Of a DNA stretch of 64,000 nt, positions 27,447 through 37,003 are shown in pieces. Source of the stretch: Xanthomonas sp. DAR 34887 (GTDB taxonomy: Bacteria > Pseudomonadota > Gammaproteobacteria > Xanthomonadales > Xanthomonadaceae); contig NZ_CP162490.1 in NCBI RefSeq assembly GCF_041245805.1, forward strand, positions 4,131,001 to 4,195,000. Reading direction: 5' to 3'. A program made the position numbers and the translations under genes. The first letter of the stretch is position 1; each line of letters starts with the position of its first letter. Below the pieces are notes generated by a model. The model was not told the origin of the DNA and did no database searches. It saw only the letters and a list, made by a program, of their open reading frames with translations.

Positions 27447-28112
27447 TCACCCACCGATCAAGGGTTTGAGCTTGGGCCACACGTTGTCCAGGACCTTTGG
27501 CTGGCCGGCGGCGGTGGGGTGCAGGCCGTCGTCCTGCATCAGCGCCGGGTTCAGCGCCACGCCTTCCAGCAGGAACGGCAGCAGCCCGGTCTGGTATTGC
27601 TTGGCCAGGTCGGCGTAGACCGCGCGCAGCCGCTGCCGGTAGGCTGGCCCGTAGTTGGGCGGCACGTCGATCCCCAGCAACAGCACCTTCGCGCCGGCGT
27701 TACGGCTGAGCACGATCATCTTCTCCAGATTGCCGCGCAGCTCCGCCGGGGTCAGCCCGCGCAGCGCGTCGTTGCCGCCGAGTTCGATCACCACCACCGA
27801 CGGCCGGTGTTTCTGCAGCAGCGCCGGCAGCCGAGTCAGCGCGCCGGACGAGGTCTCGCCGCTGATGCTGGCATTGACTACGGCCGGTGGCGCCTGCATC
27901 TGTTGTTGCAGGCGGCGCTCCAGCAGCGCCACCCAGCCGGACTGGACCGGGATGTTGTGCGCAGCGCTGAGGCTGTCGCCGACCACCAGCACCGGCCCCG
28001 TCGCACCTTTGGCACAGGCGATGGCGGGCAGCAGCAGACACCATGCCAGACAGGCCAGGAGCCAGGCGCTACGCGTCCAGGCAGGCGTTCCTTTCGTATC
28101 GTTGCCACGCAT
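27447..28112 (-). CDS. tesA: TesA-type GDSL arylesterase/lysophospholipase
   Basis: A 221-residue periplasmic esterase of the TesA family: signal peptide (about 12-34), block I VVGDSLSAAHNI with nucleophile Ser47, block III ELGGNDALRG, and the C-terminal DGLHPT Asp/His pair. TesA has thioesterase, lysophospholipase and protease I activities. It is divergent from the ybbA-like gene with overlapping or abutting 5' ends, the same tesA/ybbA arrangement as in E. coli. Confidence 0.93.
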   Translation of the reverse strand: MRGNDTKGTPAWTRSAWLLACLAWCLLLPAIACAKGATGPVLVVGDSLSAAHNIPVQSGWVALLERRLQQQMQAPPAVVNASISGETSSGALTRLPALLQKHRPSVVVIELGGNDALRGLTPAELRGNLEKMIVLSRNAGAKVLLLGIDVPPNYGPAYRQRLRAVYADLAKQYQTGLLPFLLEGVALNPALMQDDGLHPTAAGQPKVLDNVWPKLKPLIGG

Positions 28113-28840
28113 CCGGAGATTTCCTCATCGACAGTCTGGCCCCCACTCCCCGCACCGGCATCGCGATCGACGTACGCGATGTCGGCAAATCCGTCAGCGG
28201 ACCGGAGGGCACGGTCCACATTCTCGACAACGTCGGATTGACCATCGGTGAAGGCGACAGCGTCGCCATCGTCGGCGCCTCCGGTTCCGGCAAGACCACC
28301 CTGCTCGGTTTGCTCGCCGGGCTGGACCTGCCGACGCGCGGCGAGATCGTGCTCGCCGGACAGTCGCTCAACGCGCTGGACGAGGAAGCGCGCGCTGCCT
28401 TGCGCGCGCGCGAAGTCGGTTTCGTGTTCCAGAGCTTCCACCTGCTGCCGTCGCTGACCGCCGCGGAAAACATCGCGTTGCCGCTGGAACTGGCCGGGCG
28501 CGAGGACCCGGCGCGGGTCAGTGAGGTGCTGGAAGCCGTCGGCCTGACGGCGCGGGCGCGGCACTACCCGCGGCAGCTGTCCGGCGGCGAGCAGCAGCGC
28601 GTGGCGCTGGCGCGCGCCTTCGTGGCGCGGCCGCGGATCCTGTTCGCCGACGAACCCACCGGCAGCCTCGACCAGGCCACCGGCCAGCAGATCAGCGATC
28701 TGCTGTTCGCGCTCAACGCCGGCAGCGACACCACCCTGGTCCTGGTCACCCACGACCTGCGCCTGGCGCAGCGGTGCGAACACCGCTACCGGCTCGACCG
28801 CGGGCGCCTGCGCCAGGCCGAAGCGGTGGCCGACGCATGA
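28043..28840 (+). CDS. ybbA: YbbA-like ABC transporter ATP-binding protein
   Basis: An ABC ATPase of the LolD/MacB-like group with Walker A GASGSGKTT, Q-loop FVFQSFHLLPS, signature LSGGEQQRVALARAF and Walker B ILFADEPTGSLD. With the adjacent FtsX-like permease it forms a YbbA/YbbP system whose substrate is unknown. The start is uncertain: the only ATG before the core, 28043, lies antisense within tesA codons and adds 28 unlikely residues. A GGAG at 28115-28118 is 8 nt before an in-frame ATC at 28127 (ATCGACAGTCTGGCC), where homologues would begin; no ATG, GTG or TTG is there. Confidence 0.88.
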   Translation: MPDRPGARRYASRQAFLSYRCHASGDFLIDSLAPTPRTGIAIDVRDVGKSVSGPEGTVHILDNVGLTIGEGDSVAIVGASGSGKTTLLGLLAGLDLPTRGEIVLAGQSLNALDEEARAALRAREVGFVFQSFHLLPSLTAAENIALPLELAGREDPARVSEVLEAVGLTARARHYPRQLSGGEQQRVALARAFVARPRILFADEPTGSLDQATGQQISDLLFALNAGSDTTLVLVTHDLRLAQRCEHRYRLDRGRLRQAEAVADA

Positions 28841-31320
28841 ACGTGCTGCGCCATGCCGCACGCGCGCTGCGCCGCGAGCTGTTCGCCGGCGACCTGCTGA
28901 CCGTGTTCGCCGCGCTGGTGCTGGGCGTGGCGGTGATGACCGCGGTCGGCACCCTGGTCGATCGCGTCACCCTGGCGCTGACCGGCAGCGCCGCCGAGGT
29001 GATCGGCGGCGACCTCGGCGTCACCGGGCGCCAGGACATCCCCGCGGCGTTCGCCGACGAGGCGCAGCGCCGCGGGCTGCGCCACACCCGCCTGGTCAGC
29101 TTCCCCAGCGTGCTGTTCCATGGCGAGGCCAGCCAGATGGCCAACATCAAGGCGGTCGACGTCGGCTATCCGTTGCGCGGTGAACTGCTGGTCGCACGCG
29201 ATACCGCCGGCGCCGGCAGCGAGCGCGCCGGCCCGCCGCCGCGCGGCCAGGCCTACGCCGATCCGCGCCTGCTCGAAGCGCTGGGGCTGAAGCTCGGCGA
29301 CGAGCTGGAATTCGGCGCCGGCACGGTGCGCGTGACCCGGGTGCTGCGTGCCGAGCCGGATGCGTCCGGCGAACTGATGCAGCTGTCGCCGCCGCTGCTG
29401 GTCAACCGCGCCGACGTCGATGCCGCCGGCCTGCTCGGCCCCGGCAGCCGTGCCTCGTACCGGCTGATGTTCGCCGGCGCGCCCGGCGAGATCGCCGCGC
29501 TGCGCGAATGGCTGGCCCCGCGCGCCAAGGCGTTCCGCCTGGTCGGCATCGAGGACACCCAGCGCGGCGTGCGCGGCGCATTCGACCGTGCCGGCCGGTT
29601 CCTGGCGCTGACCGCGTTGCTGGCGGTGCTGCTGGCCGGCGTCGCCACCGCGCTGGCGGCCAACCGCTTCGCGCTGCGCCGCATCGACAGCGTGGCCGTG
29701 CTGCGCTGCCTGGGCGCGCGCCAGCGCGACATCCTCGGCGCACTGGCGCTGCAGTTGCTGTTGCTGGCGATTCCCGCCTGCGCGCTCGGCGTAGGCCTGG
29801 GCATGCTGGCGCAGATCGGCCTGGTCGAAGCGCTGGGCAGCCTGATCCCGAACCGGCTGCCGCTGCCGCAGGCGACCCCGGCGCTGGCCGGCGCCGGCAT
29901 CGGCCTGTTGCTGCTGCTCGGCTTCGGCCTGCCGCCGCTGCTGCGGCTGCGCGACGTGCCGCCGATGCGCGTGCTCAACCGCAGCTTCGCCGCGCTGCCG
30001 CCGACCTCGCTGCTGGTCTACGCCGCCGCGCTGGTCGCCACCGTGGTGCTGGCGGTGTACGCCACCGGCGACGGCGTGCTCGCGGCCTGGGTGCTGGGCG
30101 GGCTGACCCTGCTGGCCGCGCTCGCCGCGGCGGTCGGCGGCCTGTTGCTGGCGCTGTTGCGGCGGCTGCAGTCGCGCCTGCGCGGCCCCTGGAAGCTGGG
30201 CCTGGCCGCGCTGACCCGGCGCCGCGCGCTGAGCGTGGTGCAACTGGTCGGGCTGTCGCTGTCGCTGTGCGCGCTGCTGCTGCTGGCGGTGATCGGCCCG
30301 GGCCTGCTCGGGCAGTGGCGCGACCGGCTGCCGGCGGACACGCCGAACTACTTCCTGATGAACATCCAGCCCGACCAGGCCGAGCACGTGCTCGGCACGC
30401 TGCGCGGGCTCGGCGTCGGCGACGCGACGGTGGAGCCGTTCAGCACCGGCAAGCTGGTGGCGATCAACGGCAAGCCGCCGCAGCGCCAGGAGCAGGGACC
30501 GCAGGACGACGGCGATGGCACCGACCGGCCGATCAATTTCTCCTGGCGGCACGAATTCCCCGCCGCCAACCGGCTGCTGTCCGGCCGTTTCTGGGCCGCC
30601 GACAGCACCGCGGCCGAGGCCTCGGTGGAGGAAGGCTGGGCGCAGCGCTACGGGCTCAAGCTCGGCGACCGCATCACCCTGCTGCTCGGCGAGCAGCAGC
30701 GCAGCTTCACCGTGACCAGCATACGTAAGGCCGACTGGGATTCGTTCCGGGTCAACTTCTTCCTGCTGCTCAATGCCGGTGCGGTGCAGGACGCGCCGTA
30801 CAACCTGATCTCCGCGTTCCACCTGCCGCGCGGTTCCGCCGCACAGCTGAGCGGCCTCAGCCGCACCTATCCGAACGTGTCGCTGCTGGACATCGACGCG
30901 ATCCTGGGACGGGTGCGCGAGGTGATCGACCAGGTGGCGCAGGCGGTGCAGTTGGTGATGGGCTTCAGCCTGCTGGCCGGCGTGCTGGTGTTGCTGGCAG
31001 CGCTGCAGGCCACCGCCGGCGAACGCCGCTACGACAGCGCAGTGCTGCGCACGTTGGGCGCGCGCCGCGGCCAGCTGCGCGGCGCGGTGCTGGTGGAATT
31101 CGGCGCGCTCGGCCTGCTCGCGGCGATTCTGGCGGTCGGCGCGGCCGCGGGGATCGGCGTGGTGGTGGCGAAGCAGGCGTTCCAGCTGACGCTGTCGCCG
31201 CCATGGCCGGCGCTGCTGCTGGGCGGAGTCGCCGGCGTACTGCTGAGCCTGCTCGCCGGCTGGTCGGGCACGCGCCGCATCCTGCGCACGCCGCCGGCGC
31301 TGGCGCTGCGCGAGACCTGA
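28837..31320 (+). CDS. ybbP: YbbP-like FtsX-family ABC permease
   Basis: An 827-residue permease with ten or so membrane segments in two FtsX/MacB-type units: TM1 (about 20-40), an extracytoplasmic domain (40-255), FtsX domain 1 (about 260-375), a linker, then a second soluble domain (about 510-690) and FtsX domain 2 (about 700-825) with LVLLAALQATAGERRYDSAVLRTLGARRGQ (quoted in part). It overlaps the ATPase by 4 nt (ATGA). E. coli YbbAP, next to tesA, is the model; the transported molecule is not established. Confidence 0.9.
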   Translation: MNVLRHAARALRRELFAGDLLTVFAALVLGVAVMTAVGTLVDRVTLALTGSAAEVIGGDLGVTGRQDIPAAFADEAQRRGLRHTRLVSFPSVLFHGEASQMANIKAVDVGYPLRGELLVARDTAGAGSERAGPPPRGQAYADPRLLEALGLKLGDELEFGAGTVRVTRVLRAEPDASGELMQLSPPLLVNRADVDAAGLLGPGSRASYRLMFAGAPGEIAALREWLAPRAKAFRLVGIEDTQRGVRGAFDRAGRFLALTALLAVLLAGVATALAANRFALRRIDSVAVLRCLGARQRDILGALALQLLLLAIPACALGVGLGMLAQIGLVEALGSLIPNRLPLPQATPALAGAGIGLLLLLGFGLPPLLRLRDVPPMRVLNRSFAALPPTSLLVYAAALVATVVLAVYATGDGVLAAWVLGGLTLLAALAAAVGGLLLALLRRLQSRLRGPWKLGLAALTRRRALSVVQLVGLSLSLCALLLLAVIGPGLLGQWRDRLPADTPNYFLMNIQPDQAEHVLGTLRGLGVGDATVEPFSTGKLVAINGKPPQRQEQGPQDDGDGTDRPINFSWRHEFPAANRLLSGRFWAADSTAAEASVEEGWAQRYGLKLGDRITLLLGEQQRSFTVTSIRKADWDSFRVNFFLLLNAGAVQDAPYNLISAFHLPRGSAAQLSGLSRTYPNVSLLDIDAILGRVREVIDQVAQAVQLVMGFSLLAGVLVLLAALQATAGERRYDSAVLRTLGARRGQLRGAVLVEFGALGLLAAILAVGAAAGIGVVVAKQAFQLTLSPPWPALLLGGVAGVLLSLLAGWSGTRRILRTPPALALRET

Positions 31321-31340
31321 GCGCGGCGCAACCGGCATGC

Positions 31341-31364
31341 ACGCCCGCGGCAAGACGCGGGCGT
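31341..31364 (+). terminator. GC-rich hairpin after the YbbAP-like operon
   Basis: A perfect 9-bp stem (ACGCCCGCG / CGCGGGCGT) with a 6-nt loop, 20 bp after the permease stop. It lacks a U-tract, so intrinsic termination is only possible, not shown. Confidence 0.35.
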
Positions 31365-31426
31365 CGCCGACGCGTGCTCGACGCCATCGGCGACACACAC
31401 CGCCGACGGCAATTGGCGGACCACGA

Positions 31427-31453
31427 CGAATCCCCAATCCCCAATCCCGGCAC
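31427..31453. repeat. G-rich intergenic repeat (partial copy)
   Basis: CGAATCCCCAATCCCCAATC-type repeat, giving three G-tracts on the minus strand. It is the same family as 10701-10730 and 41491-41530. It lies in the gap before the organosulfur operon. Confidence 0.7.
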
Positions 31454-31475
31454 CACACATATGCCGGTTGCGTAT

Positions 31476-31498
31476 AAGCACCATCCGAATGGTTGCTT
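31476..31498. promoter_or_regulatory. Inverted repeat upstream of the organosulfur operon
   Basis: AAGCACCAT and ATGGTTGCTT form an imperfect inverted repeat with a 4-nt centre, about 90 bp before the dioxygenase start. A sulfur-responsive LysR regulator (CysB/Cbl type) would be the natural candidate ligand, but that is inference from gene content. The same gap (31321-31584) also holds the hairpin and the G-rich repeat. Confidence 0.35.
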
Positions 31499-31584
31499 CA
31501 GCGCACGCCCGACCCTGCCTACAGTGCAATCGATGCCGCGTGCCGTGCGCGCGGCGCTGCATCTTTCGCAGACGAGGGCAGACG

Positions 31585-32478
31585 ATGGCGCGCGCATCCA
31601 CCGCAACACGGCCGGCCCCGGCGACGTCGGCGGTCCGCATCGAACCGTTCGCCGCGCCGCTGGGCGCGCAGGTGCTGGGACTGGATCTGACCCGGCCGCT
31701 GGATACGGCCAAGTTCGCGCTGTTGCATCGCGCGCATCTGCACTACCACGTGCTGGTGTTTCGCGATCAGCGCATCACGCCCGCGCAGCAGGTGGCCTTC
31801 AGCCGCCGCTTCGGACCGCTGCAGATCCATGTGCTGCGCCAGTTCCAGTTGCCCGAGCAGCCGGAGGTGCTGGTGGTGTCCAACATCAAGGAGAACGGCC
31901 AGCCGATCGGGCTGGGCGACGCCGGGCACTACTGGCACTCGGACCTGTCGTACAAGCCGACGCCGAGCCTGGGTTCGATGCTGCTGGCGCAGGAGCTACC
32001 GGCCGAAGGCGGCGACACCCTGTTCGCCAACCAGCACCTGGCCTGGGACACGCTGCCGCCCGCCCTGCAGCGCGCCGTCGATGGCCGCCTGGCCGAGCAC
32101 AGTTACCTGGCCAAATACGAGGAACTGCGCGCGCGCAATCCGTGGCGCCCGCCGCTGAGCCAGGCGCAGATCGACGAGGTGGCGCCGGTGCAGCATCCGA
32201 TCGTGCGCACCCATCCGGAAACCGGGCGCCGCGCGCTGTTCGTCAGCGAGCACTTCACCACCCGCATCGTCGGCCTGCCGCAGGACGAAAGCGATGCGCT
32301 GCTGCAGGCGCTGTTCGCGCACAGCAGCGCCGATCCGCTGGTCTACCGGCATCGCTGGCAGGCGCACGACATGGTGTTCTGGGACAACCGCTCGGTCACC
32401 CACCTGGCCGGCGGCACTCCGGACCATCTGCGCCGGCGCCTGCACCGCACCACCATCGAGGGCGACGTGCCGTTCTAG
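31585..32478 (+). CDS. TauD/TfdA-family alpha-ketoglutarate dioxygenase
   Basis: A 297-residue Fe(II)/2-oxoglutarate dioxygenase. The facial-triad residues are visible as His118-x-Asp120 (HYWHSDLSY) and the distal His in DNRSVTHLA, with a conserved C-terminal Arg in RRRLHRTTIEG. TauD-type enzymes hydroxylate sulfonates to release sulfite; relatives act on alkyl sulfates. It is the first gene of a set with an SsuABC-like transporter, which supports organosulfur use, but whether taurine, an alkanesulfonate or a sulfate ester is the substrate cannot be told. Confidence 0.88.
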   Translation: MARASTATRPAPATSAVRIEPFAAPLGAQVLGLDLTRPLDTAKFALLHRAHLHYHVLVFRDQRITPAQQVAFSRRFGPLQIHVLRQFQLPEQPEVLVVSNIKENGQPIGLGDAGHYWHSDLSYKPTPSLGSMLLAQELPAEGGDTLFANQHLAWDTLPPALQRAVDGRLAEHSYLAKYEELRARNPWRPPLSQAQIDEVAPVQHPIVRTHPETGRRALFVSEHFTTRIVGLPQDESDALLQALFAHSSADPLVYRHRWQAHDMVFWDNRSVTHLAGGTPDHLRRRLHRTTIEGDVPF

Positions 32479-32544
32479 GCCGACGCCAGCGCCGGCACGG
32501 CGCACTGCCCCGCCACTCCGCCCCTCCCCGCAACGGAGCGACGC

Positions 32545-33603
32545 ATGACCGCTTTCGATTCACCTGCTTTCCCGGCAACCGCGCCGCGCGACGCCGCGTC
32601 GCGGCGGCTGCGCTGGTTCGCCGCCACGCTGTTCGCCATCGCGCTGCTGCACGGCCCGCCCGCGCACGCCGAAGGCCGGCTGCGCATCGCCAAGCAGTAC
32701 GGCATCGTCTACCTGCTGCTGGACGTGGCCCAGCAGCAGAAGCTGATCGAGAAGCACGGCAAGGCCGCCGGCATCGACATCGAGGTCGAAACGCTGCAGC
32801 TGTCCGGCGGCGCCGCCGCCAACGATGCGCTGCTGTCCGGCTCGATCGATGTGGCCGGCGCCGGCGTCGGCCCGCTGTTCACGCTGTGGGACCGCACCCG
32901 CGGCCGCCAGAACGTGCGCGGCGTGGCCTCGCTGGGCAACTTCCCCTATTACCTGATCAGCAACGATCCGCGGATCAAGACCCTGGACGACTTCGGCCCG
33001 CGCGACCGCATCGCCGTGCCGGCGGTCGGCGTGTCGGTGCAATCGCGCCTGCTGCAGCACGCCTCCGCGCAGCGCTGGGGCGAGAAGGCCTACAACCGGC
33101 TGGATACGCAGCAGGTGGCGGTGCCGCATCCCGACGCCGCCGCGGCGATCATCCGCGGCGGCACCGAGATCACCGCGCACTTCGCCAGTCCGCCGTTCCA
33201 GGAACAGGAACTGGCGCGCAATCCGAAGGCGCACATCGTGCTGGATTCGTACGCGATCGAGGGCGGCCCGACCTCGGCCACGGTGCTGTACGCCACCGAG
33301 AAATTCCGCCGCGACAATCCCAAGACCTACCAGGCCTTCGTCGCCGCGCTGGCCGAGGCGGCCAGCTTCGTGCAGCGCCAGCCGGAACAGGCGGCGGACC
33401 TGTTCGTGCGCGCCAACGGCGGCAAGATCGATCGTGCGTTGGTGCTGCGCATCCTCAAGGACCCGAAGGTGCAGTTCAAGACCGCACCGCAGAACACGCT
33501 CAAGCTCGGCCAGTTCCTGTACCGGATCGGCGCGATCAAGCAGGCGCCCGGCACGGTCAAGGACTATTTCTTCGACAGCGCGCAAGTCGCCGGAGGCAGC
33601 TGA
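32545..33603 (+). CDS. SsuA/TauA-like periplasmic substrate-binding protein
   Basis: A 352-residue secreted binding protein: an N-terminal region with a hydrophobic signal (about 23-42, ending AHA), then an SsuA/NMT1-like fold (LRIAKQYGIVYLLLDVAQQQKLIEKHG, quoted in part; LSGGAAANDALLSGSIDVAGAG; GVSVQSRLLQH). Binding proteins of this class deliver sulfonates, taurine or thiamine precursors to an ABC importer. It starts 66 bp after the dioxygenase, and the ATPase follows by 1 bp. Confidence 0.88.
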   Translation: MTAFDSPAFPATAPRDAASRRLRWFAATLFAIALLHGPPAHAEGRLRIAKQYGIVYLLLDVAQQQKLIEKHGKAAGIDIEVETLQLSGGAAANDALLSGSIDVAGAGVGPLFTLWDRTRGRQNVRGVASLGNFPYYLISNDPRIKTLDDFGPRDRIAVPAVGVSVQSRLLQHASAQRWGEKAYNRLDTQQVAVPHPDAAAAIIRGGTEITAHFASPPFQEQELARNPKAHIVLDSYAIEGGPTSATVLYATEKFRRDNPKTYQAFVAALAEAASFVQRQPEQAADLFVRANGGKIDRALVLRILKDPKVQFKTAPQNTLKLGQFLYRIGAIKQAPGTVKDYFFDSAQVAGGS

Positions 33604-33604
33604 G

Positions 33605-34485
<881 letters not shown>

Positions 34486-34489
<4 letters not shown>

Positions 34490-35355
34490 GCGCCGCCGCG
34501 CCGCTGCGGCCGCCGATTCGCGCCGAGTACGAACGCCCAGTGGTCGCCTACGTCGCGACCGCAGCGACACTGGCGCCGCCGCCGCGGCGGTTGCCGGACT
34601 GGCTGCGCCAGGCGCTGATCCTGCTCGCCCTGGCCGGGCTGTGGGAAGCGGCCGCGTACTGGCTCGACGACGACCTGCTGCTGCCGGGCTTCGTGCAGAC
34701 CGCACGCGCGTTCGCCGACGGGCTGTGGTCGGGCGAATTGCTCGGCCGCGTCGGCGCCTCGCTGCGCATGCTGGCGCAAGGCTATGCGCTGGGCGTGGCG
34801 TTGGCCTTCGCGCTGACCGCGCTGGCGGCCTCGACCCGGATCGGCCGCGACCTGCTGGGCACGCTGACCGCGATGTTCAATCCGCTGCCGGCGATCGCCC
34901 TGCTGCCGCTGGCCATGCTGTGGTTCGGCCTGGGCAACGGCAGCCTGGTGTTCGTGCTGGTGCATGCGGTGCTGTGGCCGCTGGCGCTGAACACCTATGC
35001 CGGCTTCCAGGGCGTGCCGGAGACCTTGCGCATGGCCGGGCGCAACTACGGGTTGCGCGGGCTGCGCTACGTCGTCGCGATCCTGGTGCCGGCCGCGCTG
35101 CCGGCGATCCTGTCCGGCCTGAAGATCGCCTGGGCCTTCGCCTGGCGCACGCTGATCGCCGCCGAGCTGGTGTTCGGCGCCACCTCCGGCCAGGGCGGTC
35201 TTGGCTGGTACATCTTCCAGAACCGCAACGAGCTGTACACCGACCGCGTGTTCGCCGGGCTGGCGATGGTGATCCTGCTCGGCCTGCTGGTGGAAGGCGC
35301 CGGTTTCCGCGTGCTGGAACGGCTCACCGTGCACCGCTGGGGCATGCAGCGCTGA
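34486..35355 (+). CDS. SsuC/TauC-like ABC permease
   Basis: A 289-residue permease with about six membrane segments and the EAA-like loop (GVPETLRMAGRNYGLRGLR) that contacts the ATPase. It starts at GTG 34486 within the ATPase stop. An unusual feature is a hydrophilic N-terminal extension of about 45 residues before TM1. It completes the transporter of the organosulfur-type operon. Confidence 0.92.
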
Positions 35356-35499
35356 GTGGCGGGCAACGCGCGCCCATTCCATGCAGCGCGCGCCGGACTT
35401 GACGGCCGCCCCGGCCTTGGCCGAGCATCGCGGCGACTGCCGCTGCCGCTTCGTGCGCAGCTCGGCCCGCGCCCGGTCAGCATCGCGAGCACGAGGACC

Positions 35500-35931
35500 A
35501 TGCCGGCAAGCGACAGTCCACCGCACAGCGCGTCCGCCCCAGCGAGCGAGGTCGCCGCACGCAACGGCGTGCCATACCTGGCCTGCATCCTGGCCGAGAC
35601 CCGCAGCGGCCCCTACTACATCGCCACCGCACCGACGCCGCAGGCGCTCGATGGCTTGGGCAGGACGCTGCGCGCACGCAACAACGTGCGCGGTCAAACG
35701 GAGGATCCGGTCGCGATCCTTGCGGTATGGTACGAGGAATGCGAGAACGAAGTGGCCGCCTTGCTGCGTGCCGCCGAGATCTCACGGCTCAGCCATTGCT
35801 GGCAGCGCGGCCTGATCGAATCGTTCAATCCGCAGTGGCTCGACCTCAGCGGGCTGTCGGTCGGGTTTCCATGGATCTTCACCCTGCCCGAGCGCAAGGG
35901 ATCGAGCTACCACCTGGTGACCGACCTGTAG
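35500..35931 (+). CDS. Degenerate GIY-YIG-like protein
   Basis: A 143-residue protein. After a 22-residue Ser/Ala/Pro-rich start, the segment PYLACILAE...GPYYIATAPTP, then ILAVWYEE, ALLRAAEIS, CWQRGLIESFNPQWLDL, follows the pattern of short GIY-YIG (YhbQ-like) nucleases, whose end reads LIE-x-FNPEWRDL. The GIY motif itself is changed (ACI in place of a G-I/V-Y), the usual helix Arg pair is not evident, and 26 further residues end in a unique PWIFTLPERKG. Catalysis is therefore doubtful. ATG 35500 has AGGA 5 nt upstream. The gap 35356-35499 shows nothing else. Confidence 0.6.
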   Translation: MPASDSPPHSASAPASEVAARNGVPYLACILAETRSGPYYIATAPTPQALDGLGRTLRARNNVRGQTEDPVAILAVWYEECENEVAALLRAAEISRLSHCWQRGLIESFNPQWLDLSGLSVGFPWIFTLPERKGSSYHLVTDL

Positions 35932-35964
35932 CCCTGCGTCGCAGCGCGATGCCCGCGCCGGACG

Positions 35965-35999
35965 AAAAAAGGGAAGGCGCCAGTCCCGGCCGCCTTCCC
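35965..35999 (-). terminator. Intrinsic terminator of the haem operon
   Basis: On the minus strand a perfect 9-bp stem (GGGAAGGCG / CGCCTTCCC, loop of 11 nt) is followed at once by TTTTTTCG, a classical Rho-independent terminator. It lies 28 bp past the stop of the last haem-operon gene, between convergent genes. Confidence 0.85.
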
Positions 36000-36026
36000 A
36001 CCCTGGCACTGCGTCGGCTGCGGCGT

Positions 36027-36956
36027 TCAACGCTCGGCGGGCGCCGGCTCCACCCACTGCGCGAACACCGCGTCGATCCTGGCGTCGGCCACCGGCTTGC
36101 CCTGCTGCACCGCGTCGGCCTGCTCGAACAGCGGCACGATCATCGCCATGCCGTCGAGCTTGGTCTTCAGGTGCACGCCCGGCGGCTTGCCCAGGAAGGC
36201 ATCCCAGTGCGCGCGCACCCTGGCCCAATAGCCCTGCGTCGCCTTCCAGTAGGCGTAGGCCGGCTTGAAGTCGACCTCGTCGGTCTTGACGTAGTCGTTG
36301 AAGCCGAATTCGCGCGCGATCGGCTGCTGGCTGCCGTCGGGCTTGCGCAGCACCTTGGTGTTGAACTGCTCGTGGGTCCAGCCGGCGGGAGTCAGCGTGT
36401 GCCGGTTGATCACCGCCAGCGCGTTGTAGTCGCTGCGCCTGGTGTATTCGCGGCGCGGCAACGGACGCCAGCTCAGGTCGCTGGTCCAGGTCGGGTGGCC
36501 GTCGGCGTAGTCCCAGCGGCCGGTGCCGCAGTAGCGCGGCGCATCGCTGACTTCGTACACGCACTGGGTCCACGCGCCGCGGGTCGCGGCCGCGGCCAGC
36601 GGGCGCACCTGCCAGGTCTGGTCGGCGCTGAACTCGAAGCGCTGCGGCGCTTCGTAGTTCCAGTCCTGGCGCCAGTGCTTGGTCACGTGGCCGCTCTTGC
36701 TGTCGACCAGCAGATGCTGCAGCACCACCTTGCGCGGGCTGTCCTCGACCACAATCACCACTTCGTTGGCGCCGCTGCGCATCGCCGGCGCACGCTCGTA
36801 GCCGGGCTTGAGCAGCACGGTCTCGTCGAAGGCGAAATCCACCATGTACTCGCCTTGCATCGCCAGGATGCTGGCGCGGTCGCGTTGCGGATCGGCGTCC
36901 TGGGCGTGGGCCAGGCCGGTGGCGGCGAGCAGGAGCAGCAGAAGCGGTGATTTCAT
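36027..36956 (-). CDS. DUF6607-like secreted protein of the haem operon
   Basis: A 309-residue protein with a clear signal peptide (1-19, ending AHAQ). The mature part holds EYMVDFAFDETVLLKPGYERA, FSADQTWQVRPL, RYCGTGRWDY, TRRSDYNALAVINRHTLTP and TWTSDLSWRPLPRREYTRR (quoted in part), a pattern I associate with DUF6607, a family repeatedly found in haem or iron loci. Its function is not known. It is the last gene of the hemP operon, 47 bp after the previous one, and is followed by a strong terminator, so it should be iron-repressed with the rest. Confidence 0.7.
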   Translation of the reverse strand: MKSPLLLLLLAATGLAHAQDADPQRDRASILAMQGEYMVDFAFDETVLLKPGYERAPAMRSGANEVVIVVEDSPRKVVLQHLLVDSKSGHVTKHWRQDWNYEAPQRFEFSADQTWQVRPLAAAATRGAWTQCVYEVSDAPRYCGTGRWDYADGHPTWTSDLSWRPLPRREYTRRSDYNALAVINRHTLTPAGWTHEQFNTKVLRKPDGSQQPIAREFGFNDYVKTDEVDFKPAYAYWKATQGYWARVRAHWDAFLGKPPGVHLKTKLDGMAMIVPLFEQADAVQQGKPVADARIDAVFAQWVEPAPAER

Positions 36957-37003
36957 CGTGGTGATCGGTCGCGGTAGCTGAGGAAAAAAGGAGAAAACGC
37001 GCC

